64,000 nucleotides of DNA from an uncultured Lachnospiraceae bacterium (lineage in GTDB: Bacteria > Bacillota > Clostridia > Lachnospirales > Lachnospiraceae): assembly GCA_910583605.1 (NCBI GenBank), contig CAJTXN010000014.1, positions 1-64,000 of the forward strand. Direction: 5' to 3'. This document shows, piece after piece, positions 1 through 9,084 of the stretch (within the stretch, counting starts at the first letter, position 1; each line of letters begins with the position of its first letter). The translations under genes and the position numbers were made by a program. Under the pieces are notes generated by a model that saw only the letters and a program-made list of their open reading frames with translations, was not told the DNA's origin and made no database searches.

Positions 1-2
1 CA

Positions 3-203
3 GAAATTATTGTTAAGCCAGACGGTTCAAGAGTGCTTGTAATGACAATGAGTATTGGAGGAATGGAAACAACCATGTGCTTGGAAATTTCTAAGCCGAC
101 AGAAGCACCAATTGAAAATACAAAGCAGGATACCAATAATACGCCTATGGCTGAAAATGATACTGTATCAGATGAAATGTCGAATATTTCACGTGAATCA
201 TAG
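3..203 (+). CDS. C-terminal end of a hypothetical protein (partial)
   Basis: An open frame enters from the left edge and stops at TAG 201-203, giving 66 visible residues with no start in the window. The visible part includes GSRVLVMTMSIGGMETTM, then a Ser/Thr/Asn/Glu-rich polar tail. I recall this ending from small hypothetical proteins of Lachnospiraceae that occur in tandem, but cannot name a domain. No membrane segment is seen. It lies 134 bp upstream of another small gene of similar style on the same strand. The function is unknown; that this is a real coding end rests on the open frame and the codon choice. Confidence 0.55.
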   Translation, partial: EIIVKPDGSRVLVMTMSIGGMETTMCLEISKPTEAPIENTKQDTNNTPMAENDTVSDEMSNISRES

Positions 204-337
204 AAAATGTGCATAATTTTAAGAGTATTGGTATGTCTGCATGATGAAATAAACTGCCCGGATTTATCATAAGAGGGCAAAGGCGGTTCTGCATGGTAGA
301 TGAACCGCCAATAAATATTGATAACAATGGATGAAAA

Positions 338-655
338 ATGAATATTAGTGGAATTGGAACAGCAGGCTATCCGGTGGTGGGGTACGGGGCAAGAAAGTTA
401 GAAAATAGTACAAAGAACGATTTTAGGGCGAATGTAAAGGAAGTGTCAGGCGCAAAAAATGTAGTACATATTGATCCGGAAGCATTATTTTCCATTCATC
501 ATGTGAAAACCGGGGAAAGCGCAAATGTATATAAGGCAAATGGTTCTTCTTACCATGAAAAAACAGATTATATGTCAATGACATATGAGCTTATGAATGA
601 TATGAAAACACGTGGAAATTGGGACGGATTATTGTACCGGGGGTTCATATCCTAA
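338..655 (+). pseudogene. Hypothetical Lachnospiraceae-type protein, 3' end replaced by IS3 remnant
   Basis: The 105-residue frame begins MNISGIGTAGYPVVGYGARK, an N-terminus reminiscent of small tandem hypothetical proteins in Lachnospiraceae, and includes a Val-His-Ile-Asp-Pro segment near residue 44. The last residues, from about position 630, read through DNA that encodes the C-terminus of an IS3-family transposase on the other strand, so the native 3' end is missing. The ribosome site is weak (GGATGAAAA just before the ATG). A hairpin with GGCGGTTC/GAACCGCC arms at 282-309 lies in the leader but has no T-run. Function unknown; probably an insertion-truncated remnant. Confidence 0.5.
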
Positions 656-1128
656 TGCGGAATGTATCCTATGATGGTTATACCAGTATACATAATCCCA
701 TAGCTTCAGTTTCAATTCCGATAAATCTGCAAATGTTTCATTCCATACAAATTCCGTTTTTATGATCTTTAATGTCGCTTCTGCCACTGCATTATCATAT
801 GGGCATCCTTTATGGATCAGGAAGCGCTTTATATGAAACGTTTCCAGTAGTTCCTCAATTGTCCGGTTTTTGAATTCATTTCCGCGGTCTGTGTGGAACA
901 GGCGGATATCTTCGAGGCTTCCTTCTACGCTTTGGAAGGCTTTGGAGTTATGCAGAAGATTGTTTCTCTGTTCCCACTGACCAGGGGAATCCGGCTCATG
1001 AAAGCAACCTCGCTGGGGCAGCCGGTAGAGCATATCTGGATTCGGGTCACTGTTATGGCTGCAGTTACAGTGATTTGTACAGGTGTTGCAGTAAAATGCT
1101 TTAAATGGGAATGAGAGTTTCTGCTTTC
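629..1128 (-). mobile_element. IS3-family transposase remnant (integrase core, C-terminal part)
   Basis: On the minus strand the frame from about residue 33 of the 134-aa ORF (start 1033) matches the last part of an IS3/IS150-type OrfB. It has HTDRGNEF, which carries a catalytic Asp of the DDE core, then CPYDNAVAEATLKIIKTE with the catalytic Glu region, and the typical ending HRIHSALGYEPP. The N-terminal half of the rve domain, OrfA and both terminal inverted repeats are absent. Upstream the frame stays open to about 1128 through Cys-rich sequence that does not look like transposase. It is a decayed fragment that truncates the neighbouring small gene and is not expected to be active. Confidence 0.8.
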
Positions 1129-1298
1129 AGGAGTCTTTTTTATTAAGAAGCACAGATTAGGGAACGCAAGCCGAATAGCTGATGTATCAAAAGAAGCAGT
1201 GTTAAAGAACTGGGAAATGATTCAATTAAACTGCAGCAGAAAAAATACTGGTTTTGGTAATAAACTAACGATATTGGGTATAATTAAATAAGAACATC
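1129..1298. other. Intergenic, no supported gene
   Basis: A short plus-strand frame is open from about 1115 to 1291 and directly follows the stop at 1112-1114. It has no start codon, ribosome site or recognised domain. It may be debris of the gene broken by the IS3 remnant. Nothing else is supported before the pyrG terminator. Confidence 0.3.
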
Positions 1299-1346
1299 AT
1301 AAAAACGGATAAGCCTTGGCTGTATTGAAAAGCCAAGGCTTATCCG
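1299..1346 (-). terminator. Rho-independent terminator of pyrG
   Basis: A perfect 16-bp stem (1306-1321 with 1331-1346, arm CGGATAAGCCTTGGCT) with a 9-nt loop is followed on the minus strand by a run of five T. It lies about 35 bp beyond the pyrG stop codon. Confidence 0.9.
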
Positions 1347-1379
1347 CTGTAATCCTTTATTTTAAACCAACGGTTATAT

Positions 1380-2987
1380 TTATTTCTGTGCCGTTTCCAA
1401 AGCAGCGCCGATAAATCCCTTAAATAACGGATGCGGCCGGTTTGGTCTGGACTTTAACTCAGGATGTGCCTGAGTTCCCACAAACCACGGATGAGATTCT
1501 ATTTCGATCATTTCCACGATTCTGCCGTCCGGAGAAATACCGGAAAGATTCATTCCGTTTACGGTTAATACCTGACGGTAATCGTTGTTTACTTCGTAAC
1601 GGTGTCTGTGCCGCTCATGAATGGTTTCTTCACCATATAATGCATAGGCTTTGGAAGATTTGTCCAGAACACAAGGGTAAGAACCCAGCCTTAAAGTACC
1701 ACCGATATCCTCAATACCATCCTGGTCAGGCATAAGATGAATGACCGGATGAGTGGTACCCGGATTCAGTTCCACACTGTGGGCATCACCGTATCCGATT
1801 ACATTCCTTGCAAACTCAACGATTGATAACTGCATACCCAGACAGAGTCCGAGGAAAGGAATATTATTTTCACGGGCATATTTAATGGCTTCAATCTTAC
1901 CGTCAATACCTCTGTCGCCAAAGCCCCCCGGTACCAGAATACCGGTCACGTCGCCCAGAATATCGGCAACATTATCTGGCGTCAGGGTTTCGGAATCCAC
2001 CCATTTGATATTAACCTGTGTATGATGGGCGATTCCGGCGTGTTTAAGAGCTTCCACCACGCTGATATATGCATCGTGAAGAGAGATATATTTTCCAACC
2101 AGTGCAACGGATACGGTTTTAATCAGATGCTTGGAGTCTTCTACCATAGCAGACCATTCGGCCAGATCCGGTTCCGGACAGTTCAGGTTCAGACATTCAC
2201 ATGCAACCTGGGCAAGGTGTTCCTGTTCCATTGCAAGAGGAGCCTCGTATAATGATTCCACATCCAGATTCTGAAGTACATGGCTGGTAGGAACATTACA
2301 GAACAGGGCAATCTTATCTTTGAGAATCTGGTCCAGTGGATGCTCAGAACGGCAGACGATAATGTCCGGCTGGATTCCCATTCCCTGTAATTCCTTGACA
2401 CTTGCCTGGGTCGGTTTGGTCTTCATCTCCCCGGAGGCTTTGAGATAAGGAATCAGGGTAACATGAATCAGAATGGCATTTTCATGTCCTACATCATGCT
2501 GGAACTGGCGGATTGCCTCCAAAAACGGCTGGCTTTCGATATCACCTACGGTACCTCCTACCTCGATTATGGCTATTTCCGTATCGGTGGTGGAATAATT
2601 GCGGTGAAATCTGCTTTTGATTTCATTGGTAATATGAGGAATGACCTGAACGGTTCCTCCGCCAAAATCCCCGCGGCGTTCTTTCTGCAGTACGGACCAG
2701 TATATTTTACCCGTAGTGACATTGGAATTCTTGGTAAGACTTTCGTCAATAAATCTTTCATAGTGACCAAGGTCCAGATCGGTTTCCGCACCGTCATCGG
2801 TTACAAAGACTTCTCCGTGCTGAACCGGATTCATGGTTCCCGGGTCAATATTAATATATGGGTCGAATTTCTGCATGGTCACTTTATAACCTCGTGCTTT
2901 CAGCAGACGACCAAGTGAAGCGGCGGTAATACCTTTTCCAAGACCGGATACGACACCGCCGGTTACAAAAACGTATTTTACTGGCAT
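1380..2987 (-). CDS. pyrG: CTP synthase
   Basis: CTP synthase makes CTP from UTP, ATP and glutamine in the cytosol. The 535-residue length is standard. The N-terminal synthetase domain starts MPVKYVFVTGGVVSGLGKG, with the P-loop-like segment near residues 10-25, and carries the HGEVFVTDDGAETDLDLGHY region at 57-76. The C-terminal class I glutamine amidotransferase domain has the oxyanion GGFGDRG near 354, nucleophile Cys382 in GLCLGMQ, and the His508/Glu510 pair in AHPE. The ATG is preceded by AGGAGGAC at good distance. It stands alone on the minus strand and diverges from ftsH across a 274-bp AT-rich spacer. Confidence 0.98.
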   Translation of the reverse strand: MPVKYVFVTGGVVSGLGKGITAASLGRLLKARGYKVTMQKFDPYINIDPGTMNPVQHGEVFVTDDGAETDLDLGHYERFIDESLTKNSNVTTGKIYWSVLQKERRGDFGGGTVQVIPHITNEIKSRFHRNYSTTDTEIAIIEVGGTVGDIESQPFLEAIRQFQHDVGHENAILIHVTLIPYLKASGEMKTKPTQASVKELQGMGIQPDIIVCRSEHPLDQILKDKIALFCNVPTSHVLQNLDVESLYEAPLAMEQEHLAQVACECLNLNCPEPDLAEWSAMVEDSKHLIKTVSVALVGKYISLHDAYISVVEALKHAGIAHHTQVNIKWVDSETLTPDNVADILGDVTGILVPGGFGDRGIDGKIEAIKYARENNIPFLGLCLGMQLSIVEFARNVIGYGDAHSVELNPGTTHPVIHLMPDQDGIEDIGGTLRLGSYPCVLDKSSKAYALYGEETIHERHRHRYEVNNDYRQVLTVNGMNLSGISPDGRIVEMIEIESHPWFVGTQAHPELKSRPNRPHPLFKGFIGAALETAQK

Positions 2988-3159
2988 ACTTTGTCCTCCT
3001 AAATGTAATAACGCAAAAAACTTCCGAATTAAAAATACAGAGTTAATTATAAAACATAAAAAATATAAAAGCTATATAAAAATTGAAAATGTTTCAAAAA
3101 TATTTTTACTTATCAAATAATTTGAAAACTTAAAAAAACATAAATAATCAATAATGATA

Positions 3160-3188
3160 TTGATTTCTGCAAAAACTACTTTTATAAT
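3160..3188 (+). promoter_or_regulatory. Putative SigA-type promoter for ftsH
   Basis: TTGATT at 3160-3165 and TATAAT at 3183-3188 are separated by 17 bp within the AT-rich pyrG-ftsH spacer. The start of transcription would lie about 65 nt before the ftsH ATG. Confidence 0.6.
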
Positions 3189-3230
3189 AAGAAAAAGATT
3201 GTATAGATTAAATAAGATGAAAGGATGAGA

Positions 3231-3248
3231 AACCGGAGTTCTCCGGTT
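3231..3248 (+). promoter_or_regulatory. Leader hairpin just upstream of ftsH
   Basis: AACCGG (3231-3236) and CCGGTT (3243-3248) can pair around a 6-nt loop and are followed by TTTTGG, 13 nt before the ftsH ATG. The ftsH ribosome site (GGTAG 3251-3255) is poor, so the hairpin could influence initiation. This is inferred from position only. Confidence 0.4.
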
Positions 3249-3261
3249 TTGGTAGAACTAA

Positions 3262-5247
3262 ATGGCTGAGAATTATAACAATGGTGATAATTACGGAGGA
3301 GGCGGTTCTGAGGGACCGAACAGAAGAGGAGGTCCGGACGGACCAAACCGGCAGAATAAATCTCCGAAGAAAAAGCAGACGATGATTATAATCATTATTG
3401 CGGCGGTAATTACACTGATTGGTTCCACAATAATGTCAACGCTGCTGGAAAATGCCACGACAAAGGAAATTACTTACAATGAATTTCTGGAGATGATAGA
3501 AAAAGATGAGATAGAAAAAATAAAATTCACTACCACAAAAATCATTATCACGCCGAAAGATTCGGACGAGGGATATTTTAAATTCACTTACTGGACCACG
3601 GCGTTAAATGACGATGAATTATTACCGAAGTTAAACAAAACAAAAATCGAATATAAAGGAGAAGTCACCGATTCCCAGTCCAGTATCGTAACCTTTCTGC
3701 TGGAATGGATTTTGCCGTTTGCATTTATCTACTTTATAATGGCAATGGTATTCCGCAGGATTGGAAAAGGCGGCGGTATGATGGGCGGTGTCGGAAAATC
3801 CAATGCCAAAATCTATGTGGAAAAAGAGACGGGAGTAACCTTCCGGGATGTAGCCGGACAGGAAGAAGCAAAAGAATCCCTGAAAGAAATCGTGGATTTC
3901 CTTCACAATCCGGGAAAATATTCCAGTATTGGAGCTAAACTGCCGAAGGGCGCGCTGCTGGTGGGACCACCGGGAACCGGAAAGACACTGCTGGCAAAGG
4001 CCGTAGCCGGAGAAGCAAAGGTACCGTTTTTCTCTCTGTCAGGTTCCGATTTTGTGGAAATGTATGTGGGCGTAGGTGCCTCCAGAGTCCGTGACCTGTT
4101 TAAACAGGCGCAGCAGTCGGCGCCGTGTATCATTTTCATTGATGAGATTGATGCCATCGGAAAGAGCAGGGATTCCAAATACGGCGGCAACGACGAACGG
4201 GAACAGACCTTAAATCAGCTCCTGTCCGAGATGGACGGATTTGATACCTCCAAGGGATTATTGATCCTTGCTGCCACCAACCGTCCGGATGTACTGGATA
4301 AAGCCTTGCTCAGACCGGGACGGTTTGACCGGAGGATCATCGTAGACCGTCCGGATATGAAGGGCCGGGTAAATATTTTAAAGGTACATTCCAGAAATGT
4401 ATCCATGGATGAAACCGTGGATTTAAAGAAGATAGCACTGGCTACCTCTGGCGCCGTAGGTTCCGATCTGGCAAATATCATTAATGAAGCCGCCATCAAT
4501 GCGGTCAAAAACGGACGAAGGGCAATCTCACAGGCAGACCTGTTTGAATCCGTGGAAGTGGTATTTGCAGGAAAAGAAAAGAAGGAAAGGATTTTAAGTC
4601 CGAAGGAAAAGAAAATCGTGGCATATCACGAGGTGGGGCATGCACTGGTTGCGGTGCTGGAAAAGAAATCGGTTCCGGTACAGAAGATTACCATTGTTCC
4701 GAGAACCATGGGTGCCCTGGGATATGTTATGCATGTTCCGGAGGAAGAAAAATATCTGGAAACCAAGGATGAGATGCTGGCAAGTATCGTAGGACTTATG
4801 GGAGGACGCGCCGCGGAAGAAATTGTATTTGAATCCGTGACCTCCGGCGCTGCCAATGATATGGAGAAAGCCACTGGTCTTGCGAAAAACATGATCGCAA
4901 GATTCGGCATGTCGGAAAAATTCGGATTAATGTCACTGGCAAAAGTAGAAAATGAATATCTGGACGGTTCCGCTCATTTAGACTGCTCCCAGGAAACCGC
5001 AGCCGAACTGGATAAAGAGATACGGGAACTGTTAAAGAAATGCTATGACCGGGCAAAGGAACTGCTGCAGTCAAACAGGGAATCTTTGGATAAGATCACG
5101 GAATATCTTTGTCAGGAAGAAACCATTACCGGTAAACAGTTTATGGAAATATTCAAAAAACTGAATCCCGATTTTGTGGAAATAAAAAATGATTTGGCAG
5201 AGGAGCTGGAAGAAGCAGTGGAATCCGTCAACTCAACAGAAAAATGA
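3262..5247 (+). CDS. ftsH: ATP-dependent zinc metalloprotease FtsH
   Basis: FtsH is the membrane-anchored AAA protease that degrades misfolded membrane proteins and regulators. The 661-residue product has a Gly/Asn-rich N-terminus (1-35), a first membrane segment at about 41-60, an extracytoplasmic domain to about 142, and a second membrane segment at about 143-164. The AAA domain carries Walker A GPPGTGKT (235-242), Walker B IIFIDEID (290-297) and the arginine-containing RPGRFDR. The peptidase domain has the zinc site HEVGH (456-460). The start lacks a strong ribosome site; an upstream in-frame ATG at 3217 is closed by TGA after three codons. uvrC follows 12 bp later. Confidence 0.97.
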   Translation: MAENYNNGDNYGGGGSEGPNRRGGPDGPNRQNKSPKKKQTMIIIIIAAVITLIGSTIMSTLLENATTKEITYNEFLEMIEKDEIEKIKFTTTKIIITPKDSDEGYFKFTYWTTALNDDELLPKLNKTKIEYKGEVTDSQSSIVTFLLEWILPFAFIYFIMAMVFRRIGKGGGMMGGVGKSNAKIYVEKETGVTFRDVAGQEEAKESLKEIVDFLHNPGKYSSIGAKLPKGALLVGPPGTGKTLLAKAVAGEAKVPFFSLSGSDFVEMYVGVGASRVRDLFKQAQQSAPCIIFIDEIDAIGKSRDSKYGGNDEREQTLNQLLSEMDGFDTSKGLLILAATNRPDVLDKALLRPGRFDRRIIVDRPDMKGRVNILKVHSRNVSMDETVDLKKIALATSGAVGSDLANIINEAAINAVKNGRRAISQADLFESVEVVFAGKEKKERILSPKEKKIVAYHEVGHALVAVLEKKSVPVQKITIVPRTMGALGYVMHVPEEEKYLETKDEMLASIVGLMGGRAAEEIVFESVTSGAANDMEKATGLAKNMIARFGMSEKFGLMSLAKVENEYLDGSAHLDCSQETAAELDKEIRELLKKCYDRAKELLQSNRESLDKITEYLCQEETITGKQFMEIFKKLNPDFVEIKNDLAEELEEAVESVNSTEK

Positions 5248-5259
5248 GGAGTTCAGATC

Positions 5260-7095
5260 ATGTTTTGTATTGAAGAAGAACTTAAAAAGCTCCCGGGTTC
5301 GCCGGGAGTTTATTTAATGCATGATGAAAAAGACGAGATCATCTATGTGGGAAAAGCCATCAGTCTGAAAAACCGGGTGCGGCAGTATTTCCAGAGCAGC
5401 AGGAATAAAACGGCAAAAATTGAGCAGATGGTTTCTAAAATCTGCCGGTTTGAGTATATCGTCACGGATTCGGAACTGGAAGCCCTGATACTGGAATGTA
5501 ATCTGATCAAGGAGCACAGGCCGAAGTATAATACCATGCTGAAGGATGATAAAACATATCCCTATATCAAGGTGACACTGCATGAAGAATATCCGCGTAT
5601 TTTTATAACCAGAAGCATGAAGAAGGATAAGGCCAAATATTTCGGACCCTATACCAGTGCAGGCGCAGTCAAGGATACCGTTGATTTATTGAGAAAAATA
5701 TACCGGATTCGAAGCTGTGGCAAATCCCTTCCAAAAGAAATCGGAAAAGGCCGGCCATGTCTGAACTATCATATTAAGCAATGCGATGCCCCTTGTATGG
5801 GATATATTTCTGCGGAGGAATACCGTAAAAACTTCAGTCAGATTGTGGACTTTCTCAACGGAAAATATGCTTCGGTTCTGGAAATGCTGGAACAGAAGAT
5901 GTATGCGGCATCGGAAGCCATGGAGTTTGAGGAAGCCGCCGTATACCGGGATTTGATTCATAGTGTCAAAGCAATTTCCAACAAACAGAAAATCACTTCC
6001 GACGAGGATACGGACCGGGATATACTGGCCTATGCCATGGAAGGAAACGATGCAGTGGTACAGGTATTTTTTATCCGCAGCGGAAAAGTTCTGGGACGGG
6101 AACATTTTCATATTACACTGGCACCCCAGGATACCGGCAGACAGGTACTGACCAGTTTTATTAAGCAGTATTATGCAGGTTCCCCGTTTGTGCCAAAAGA
6201 ACTGCTGGTACAGGAAGAAATTGAGGACGAAGAAATCATCAGCCGGTGGCTGACCCAGAAGCGGGGCGGAAAAGTGACCATTCGGCGGCCAAAAAAAGGG
6301 GATAAGGAAAAACTGGTAGAACTGGCAATGAGAAATGCGGCCATTGTACTGGAACAGGATAAAGATAAACTTCGCAGTGAAGAGCGCAGAACCAGAGGCG
6401 CCGTCCGGGAGATAACAGATTTGATCGGAATTGATTATACAAAGCGGATTGAGGCATTTGATATATCAAATATCAGCGGATTTGAATCGGTAGGTTCCAT
6501 GATCGTCTATGAGGACGGCAGGCCGAAGCGCAATGATTACCGGAAGTTTAAGATTAAATGGGTAAAGGGTGCGGATGATTATTCCAGTATGCGGGAGGTT
6601 CTGACAAGGCGTTTTACCCACGGACTAAAGGAACTGGAAGAGTCGGAGTATGGAAGATTTACAAAATTTCCGGATTTGATCATGATGGACGGCGGACGGG
6701 GACAGGTAAATATTGCTTTGGAAGTACTGGCGGAATTAAATCTGAATATACCGGTATGCGGAATGGTAAAAGATGACCATCACAGAACCCGGGGCTTGTA
6801 TTATAACAATATTGAGATACCCATAGACAGACACGGAGAGGGATTCCGGCTGATCACCAGAATACAGGACGAAGCCCACCGGTTTGCCATTACTTATCAT
6901 AAGAGCTTAAGAAGTAAGGCGCAGGTTCATTCCGTACTGGATGATATCAAGGGCATCGGTCCGGCAAGAAGAAAAGCCCTGATGAAAGAATTTAAAACCT
7001 TTGAAGCAATCCGGGAGGCGGGTGTTGAAGAACTGAAAAAAGTCCCGTCTATGAATGAAAGTGCCGCACAAAAGGTCTATGATTTTTTTCACTGA
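5260..7095 (+). CDS. uvrC: Excinuclease ABC subunit C
   Basis: UvrC makes both incisions in UvrABC nucleotide excision repair. The 611-residue protein begins with a GIY-YIG domain (GVYLMHDEKDEIIYVGKA near residues 13-30), has a UVR motif at about 200-235 (EAMEFEEAAVYRD), the C-terminal RNase H-like endonuclease with IEAFDISNISG near residue 395, and a helix-hairpin-helix end (IKGIGPARRKALM). The ATG at 5260 follows GAGGAG with a short gap. It is probably transcribed with ftsH and hprK. Confidence 0.97.
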   Translation: MFCIEEELKKLPGSPGVYLMHDEKDEIIYVGKAISLKNRVRQYFQSSRNKTAKIEQMVSKICRFEYIVTDSELEALILECNLIKEHRPKYNTMLKDDKTYPYIKVTLHEEYPRIFITRSMKKDKAKYFGPYTSAGAVKDTVDLLRKIYRIRSCGKSLPKEIGKGRPCLNYHIKQCDAPCMGYISAEEYRKNFSQIVDFLNGKYASVLEMLEQKMYAASEAMEFEEAAVYRDLIHSVKAISNKQKITSDEDTDRDILAYAMEGNDAVVQVFFIRSGKVLGREHFHITLAPQDTGRQVLTSFIKQYYAGSPFVPKELLVQEEIEDEEIISRWLTQKRGGKVTIRRPKKGDKEKLVELAMRNAAIVLEQDKDKLRSEERRTRGAVREITDLIGIDYTKRIEAFDISNISGFESVGSMIVYEDGRPKRNDYRKFKIKWVKGADDYSSMREVLTRRFTHGLKELEESEYGRFTKFPDLIMMDGGRGQVNIALEVLAELNLNIPVCGMVKDDHHRTRGLYYNNIEIPIDRHGEGFRLITRIQDEAHRFAITYHKSLRSKAQVHSVLDDIKGIGPARRKALMKEFKTFEAIREAGVEELKKVPSMNESAAQKVYDFFH

Positions 7096-7137
7096 TATGG
7101 TAAAATAAGGACAGTTTAACAGTAAAGGAGAAATTCT

Positions 7138-8064
7138 ATGCAAGCAGTGAGTTTGTCAAAAATTATAGAAAAGATGGAGCTGGTCAACCTGACACCAGAA
7201 ATCGACGTTGAGTCCATTAAGGTTGAACAGACGGATATTAATCGGCCTGCCTTACAGTTAACCGGTTTTTTTGACCATTTTCCAACGGACCGGGTGCAGG
7301 TTATCGGATACGTGGAATATACCTATCTGAAAGGCATGGAAGAGGAGCGGAAGAAGTATATATATGGAGAAATTCTCTCAAAAAAAGTACCGTGTATTAT
7401 TTTCTGCCGGGATCTGCAGCCCGACGATATATTGCTGGAACTGGCCAATAAACATGAAGTGCCAATTCTGGTTACCGGAACCACCACATCGGCATTTATG
7501 GCAGAGATCATCCGCTGGCTGAATGTGGAACTGGCGCCATGCATATCCATACACGGGGTGCTGGTGGATGTATATGGTGAAGGCGTGCTTATCATGGGTG
7601 AAAGCGGCATAGGGAAAAGTGAAGCCGCACTGGAACTGATCAAGCGGGGACATCGTCTGGTAACCGATGATGTGGTAGAAATCAGAAAAGTCAGTGACGA
7701 GACACTGATCGGAACGGCTCCGGATATTACCAGACATTTTATTGAACTGCGCGGCATAGGTATTATAGATGTAAAGACTTTATTTGGTGTGGAAAGCGTA
7801 AAGGAAACCCAGGGAATCGATATGGTCATCAAACTGGAGGACTGGAACAAGGACAGAGAATATGACAGATTGGGACTGGAAGAGCAGTATACGGAGTTTC
7901 TCGGCAATAAAGTGGTCTGCCATTCCATTCCGATCCGTCCGGGACGGAATCTGGCAATTATTGTGGAATCAGCAGCCGTTAATCATCGTCAGAAGAAGAT
8001 GGGATATAATGCCGCACAGGAATTATACAGAAGAGTTCAGGCAAATCTGGGAAAACATGAGTAA
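7138..8064 (+). CDS. hprK: HPr kinase/phosphorylase
   Basis: HPrK phosphorylates and dephosphorylates Ser46 of HPr and Crh and so sets carbon catabolite control in Firmicutes. The 308-residue length fits. Visible are His139 (SIHG), Walker A GESGIGKS at 154-161, the capping-loop region TDDVVEI near 177, and the family signature IELRGIGIIDV at about 202-212. AAAGGAG precedes the ATG. A likely substrate, a Crh-like protein with Ser46, is encoded about 3.8 kb downstream in the same run. Confidence 0.97.
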   Translation: MQAVSLSKIIEKMELVNLTPEIDVESIKVEQTDINRPALQLTGFFDHFPTDRVQVIGYVEYTYLKGMEEERKKYIYGEILSKKVPCIIFCRDLQPDDILLELANKHEVPILVTGTTTSAFMAEIIRWLNVELAPCISIHGVLVDVYGEGVLIMGESGIGKSEAALELIKRGHRLVTDDVVEIRKVSDETLIGTAPDITRHFIELRGIGIIDVKTLFGVESVKETQGIDMVIKLEDWNKDREYDRLGLEEQYTEFLGNKVVCHSIPIRPGRNLAIIVESAAVNHRQKKMGYNAAQELYRRVQANLGKHE

Positions 8065-8125
8065 TAAAATGCAGTCAGTATAGACATAATGAAAAGATAA
8101 ATAACAAAGAGAAGGAGACAAAGAT

Positions 8126-9070
8126 ATGGAAAAAGTGTGTTTTGGTATTGATGTGGGAGGCACGACAGTAAAGATTGGATTGTTTTCGGACGAAGGGAAA
8201 TTACTGGACAGCACAGAGATTCCCACCAGAAAAGAAGATAACGGAAGTCATATCCTTCCGGATATCTGCTCTGTCATTGAAGCCAGACTGGAAGCACAGA
8301 ATCTGACACGCAATGATTTAATCGGAGTAGGAATTGGCATACCCGGTCCGGTTACCAAAGACGGAACGGTGTTAAACTGTGTAAATCTGGGCTGGGGAAT
8401 CATTAAGATAGAAGAAAAGCTGTCCCAGATGCTGGGCGGTGTTTTGGTGAAGGCAGGAAATGATGCAAATGTGGCAGCTCTCGGTGAAAACTGGCAGGGG
8501 GGCGGACAGGGGTTTGAAGACCTGATACTGATCACACTTGGAACTGGTGTAGGCGGCGGCGTTATTATAGGCAATGAGATCATTACGGGTTCCAACGGAG
8601 CCGCCGGAGAAATCGGCCATATACCGACGGTGACGGGAGAAGAAGCCAGTCAGTGCGGCTGCGGAAAGTATGGCTGTCTCGAAACGGTAGCTTCTGCCAC
8701 GGGAATCGTAAGAGAGGCGAAAAAACTTCTGGAGAAATCTTCGGAGCCTTCCGTACTGCGGGATATCATACCGTTTTCATGTAAGGATATTTTTGATGCG
8801 GCAAAAGAAGGCGATAAGCTTTCCATGGAAGTGGTGGATAAGCTGGCATATTATCTGGGCACTGCGGCGGCGTCCATTGCGGCAGTCATTAATCCACAGG
8901 TAATCGTCATCGGCGGCGGCGTCAGCAAAGCAGGAAAGTTCCTGTTGGATAAGATAGAAGAAAACTTTATGGCAGGTGCATTCCATGCATGTAAAAATGC
9001 TAAATTTGCACTTGCCACACTGGGAAATGATGCCGGAATGTATGGTGCGGCAGCATTGATATTGGATTAA
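8126..9070 (+). CDS. ROK-family glucokinase
   Basis: A cytosolic ROK kinase of 314 residues, most likely phosphorylating glucose. It has the N-terminal phosphate loop GIDVGGTTVKIGLF (7-20), the sugar-binding and catalytic segment GNDANVAALGE near 112-122, the GTGVGGG loop near 138, and the ROK zinc motif CGCGKYGCLE near 178-187. The ATG follows GAAGGAGA. Its position between hprK and murB is often seen in Lachnospiraceae. Substrate choice cannot be fixed from sequence; N-acetylhexosamine kinase activity is possible. Confidence 0.9.
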   Translation: MEKVCFGIDVGGTTVKIGLFSDEGKLLDSTEIPTRKEDNGSHILPDICSVIEARLEAQNLTRNDLIGVGIGIPGPVTKDGTVLNCVNLGWGIIKIEEKLSQMLGGVLVKAGNDANVAALGENWQGGGQGFEDLILITLGTGVGGGVIIGNEIITGSNGAAGEIGHIPTVTGEEASQCGCGKYGCLETVASATGIVREAKKLLEKSSEPSVLRDIIPFSCKDIFDAAKEGDKLSMEVVDKLAYYLGTAAASIAAVINPQVIVIGGGVSKAGKFLLDKIEENFMAGAFHACKNAKFALATLGNDAGMYGAAALILD

Positions 9071-9084
9071 AGGAAGGTATATGC

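Noticed and set aside
893..1114. 73-codon plus-strand frame
   Set aside because: It is antisense to the recognisable transposase sequence.
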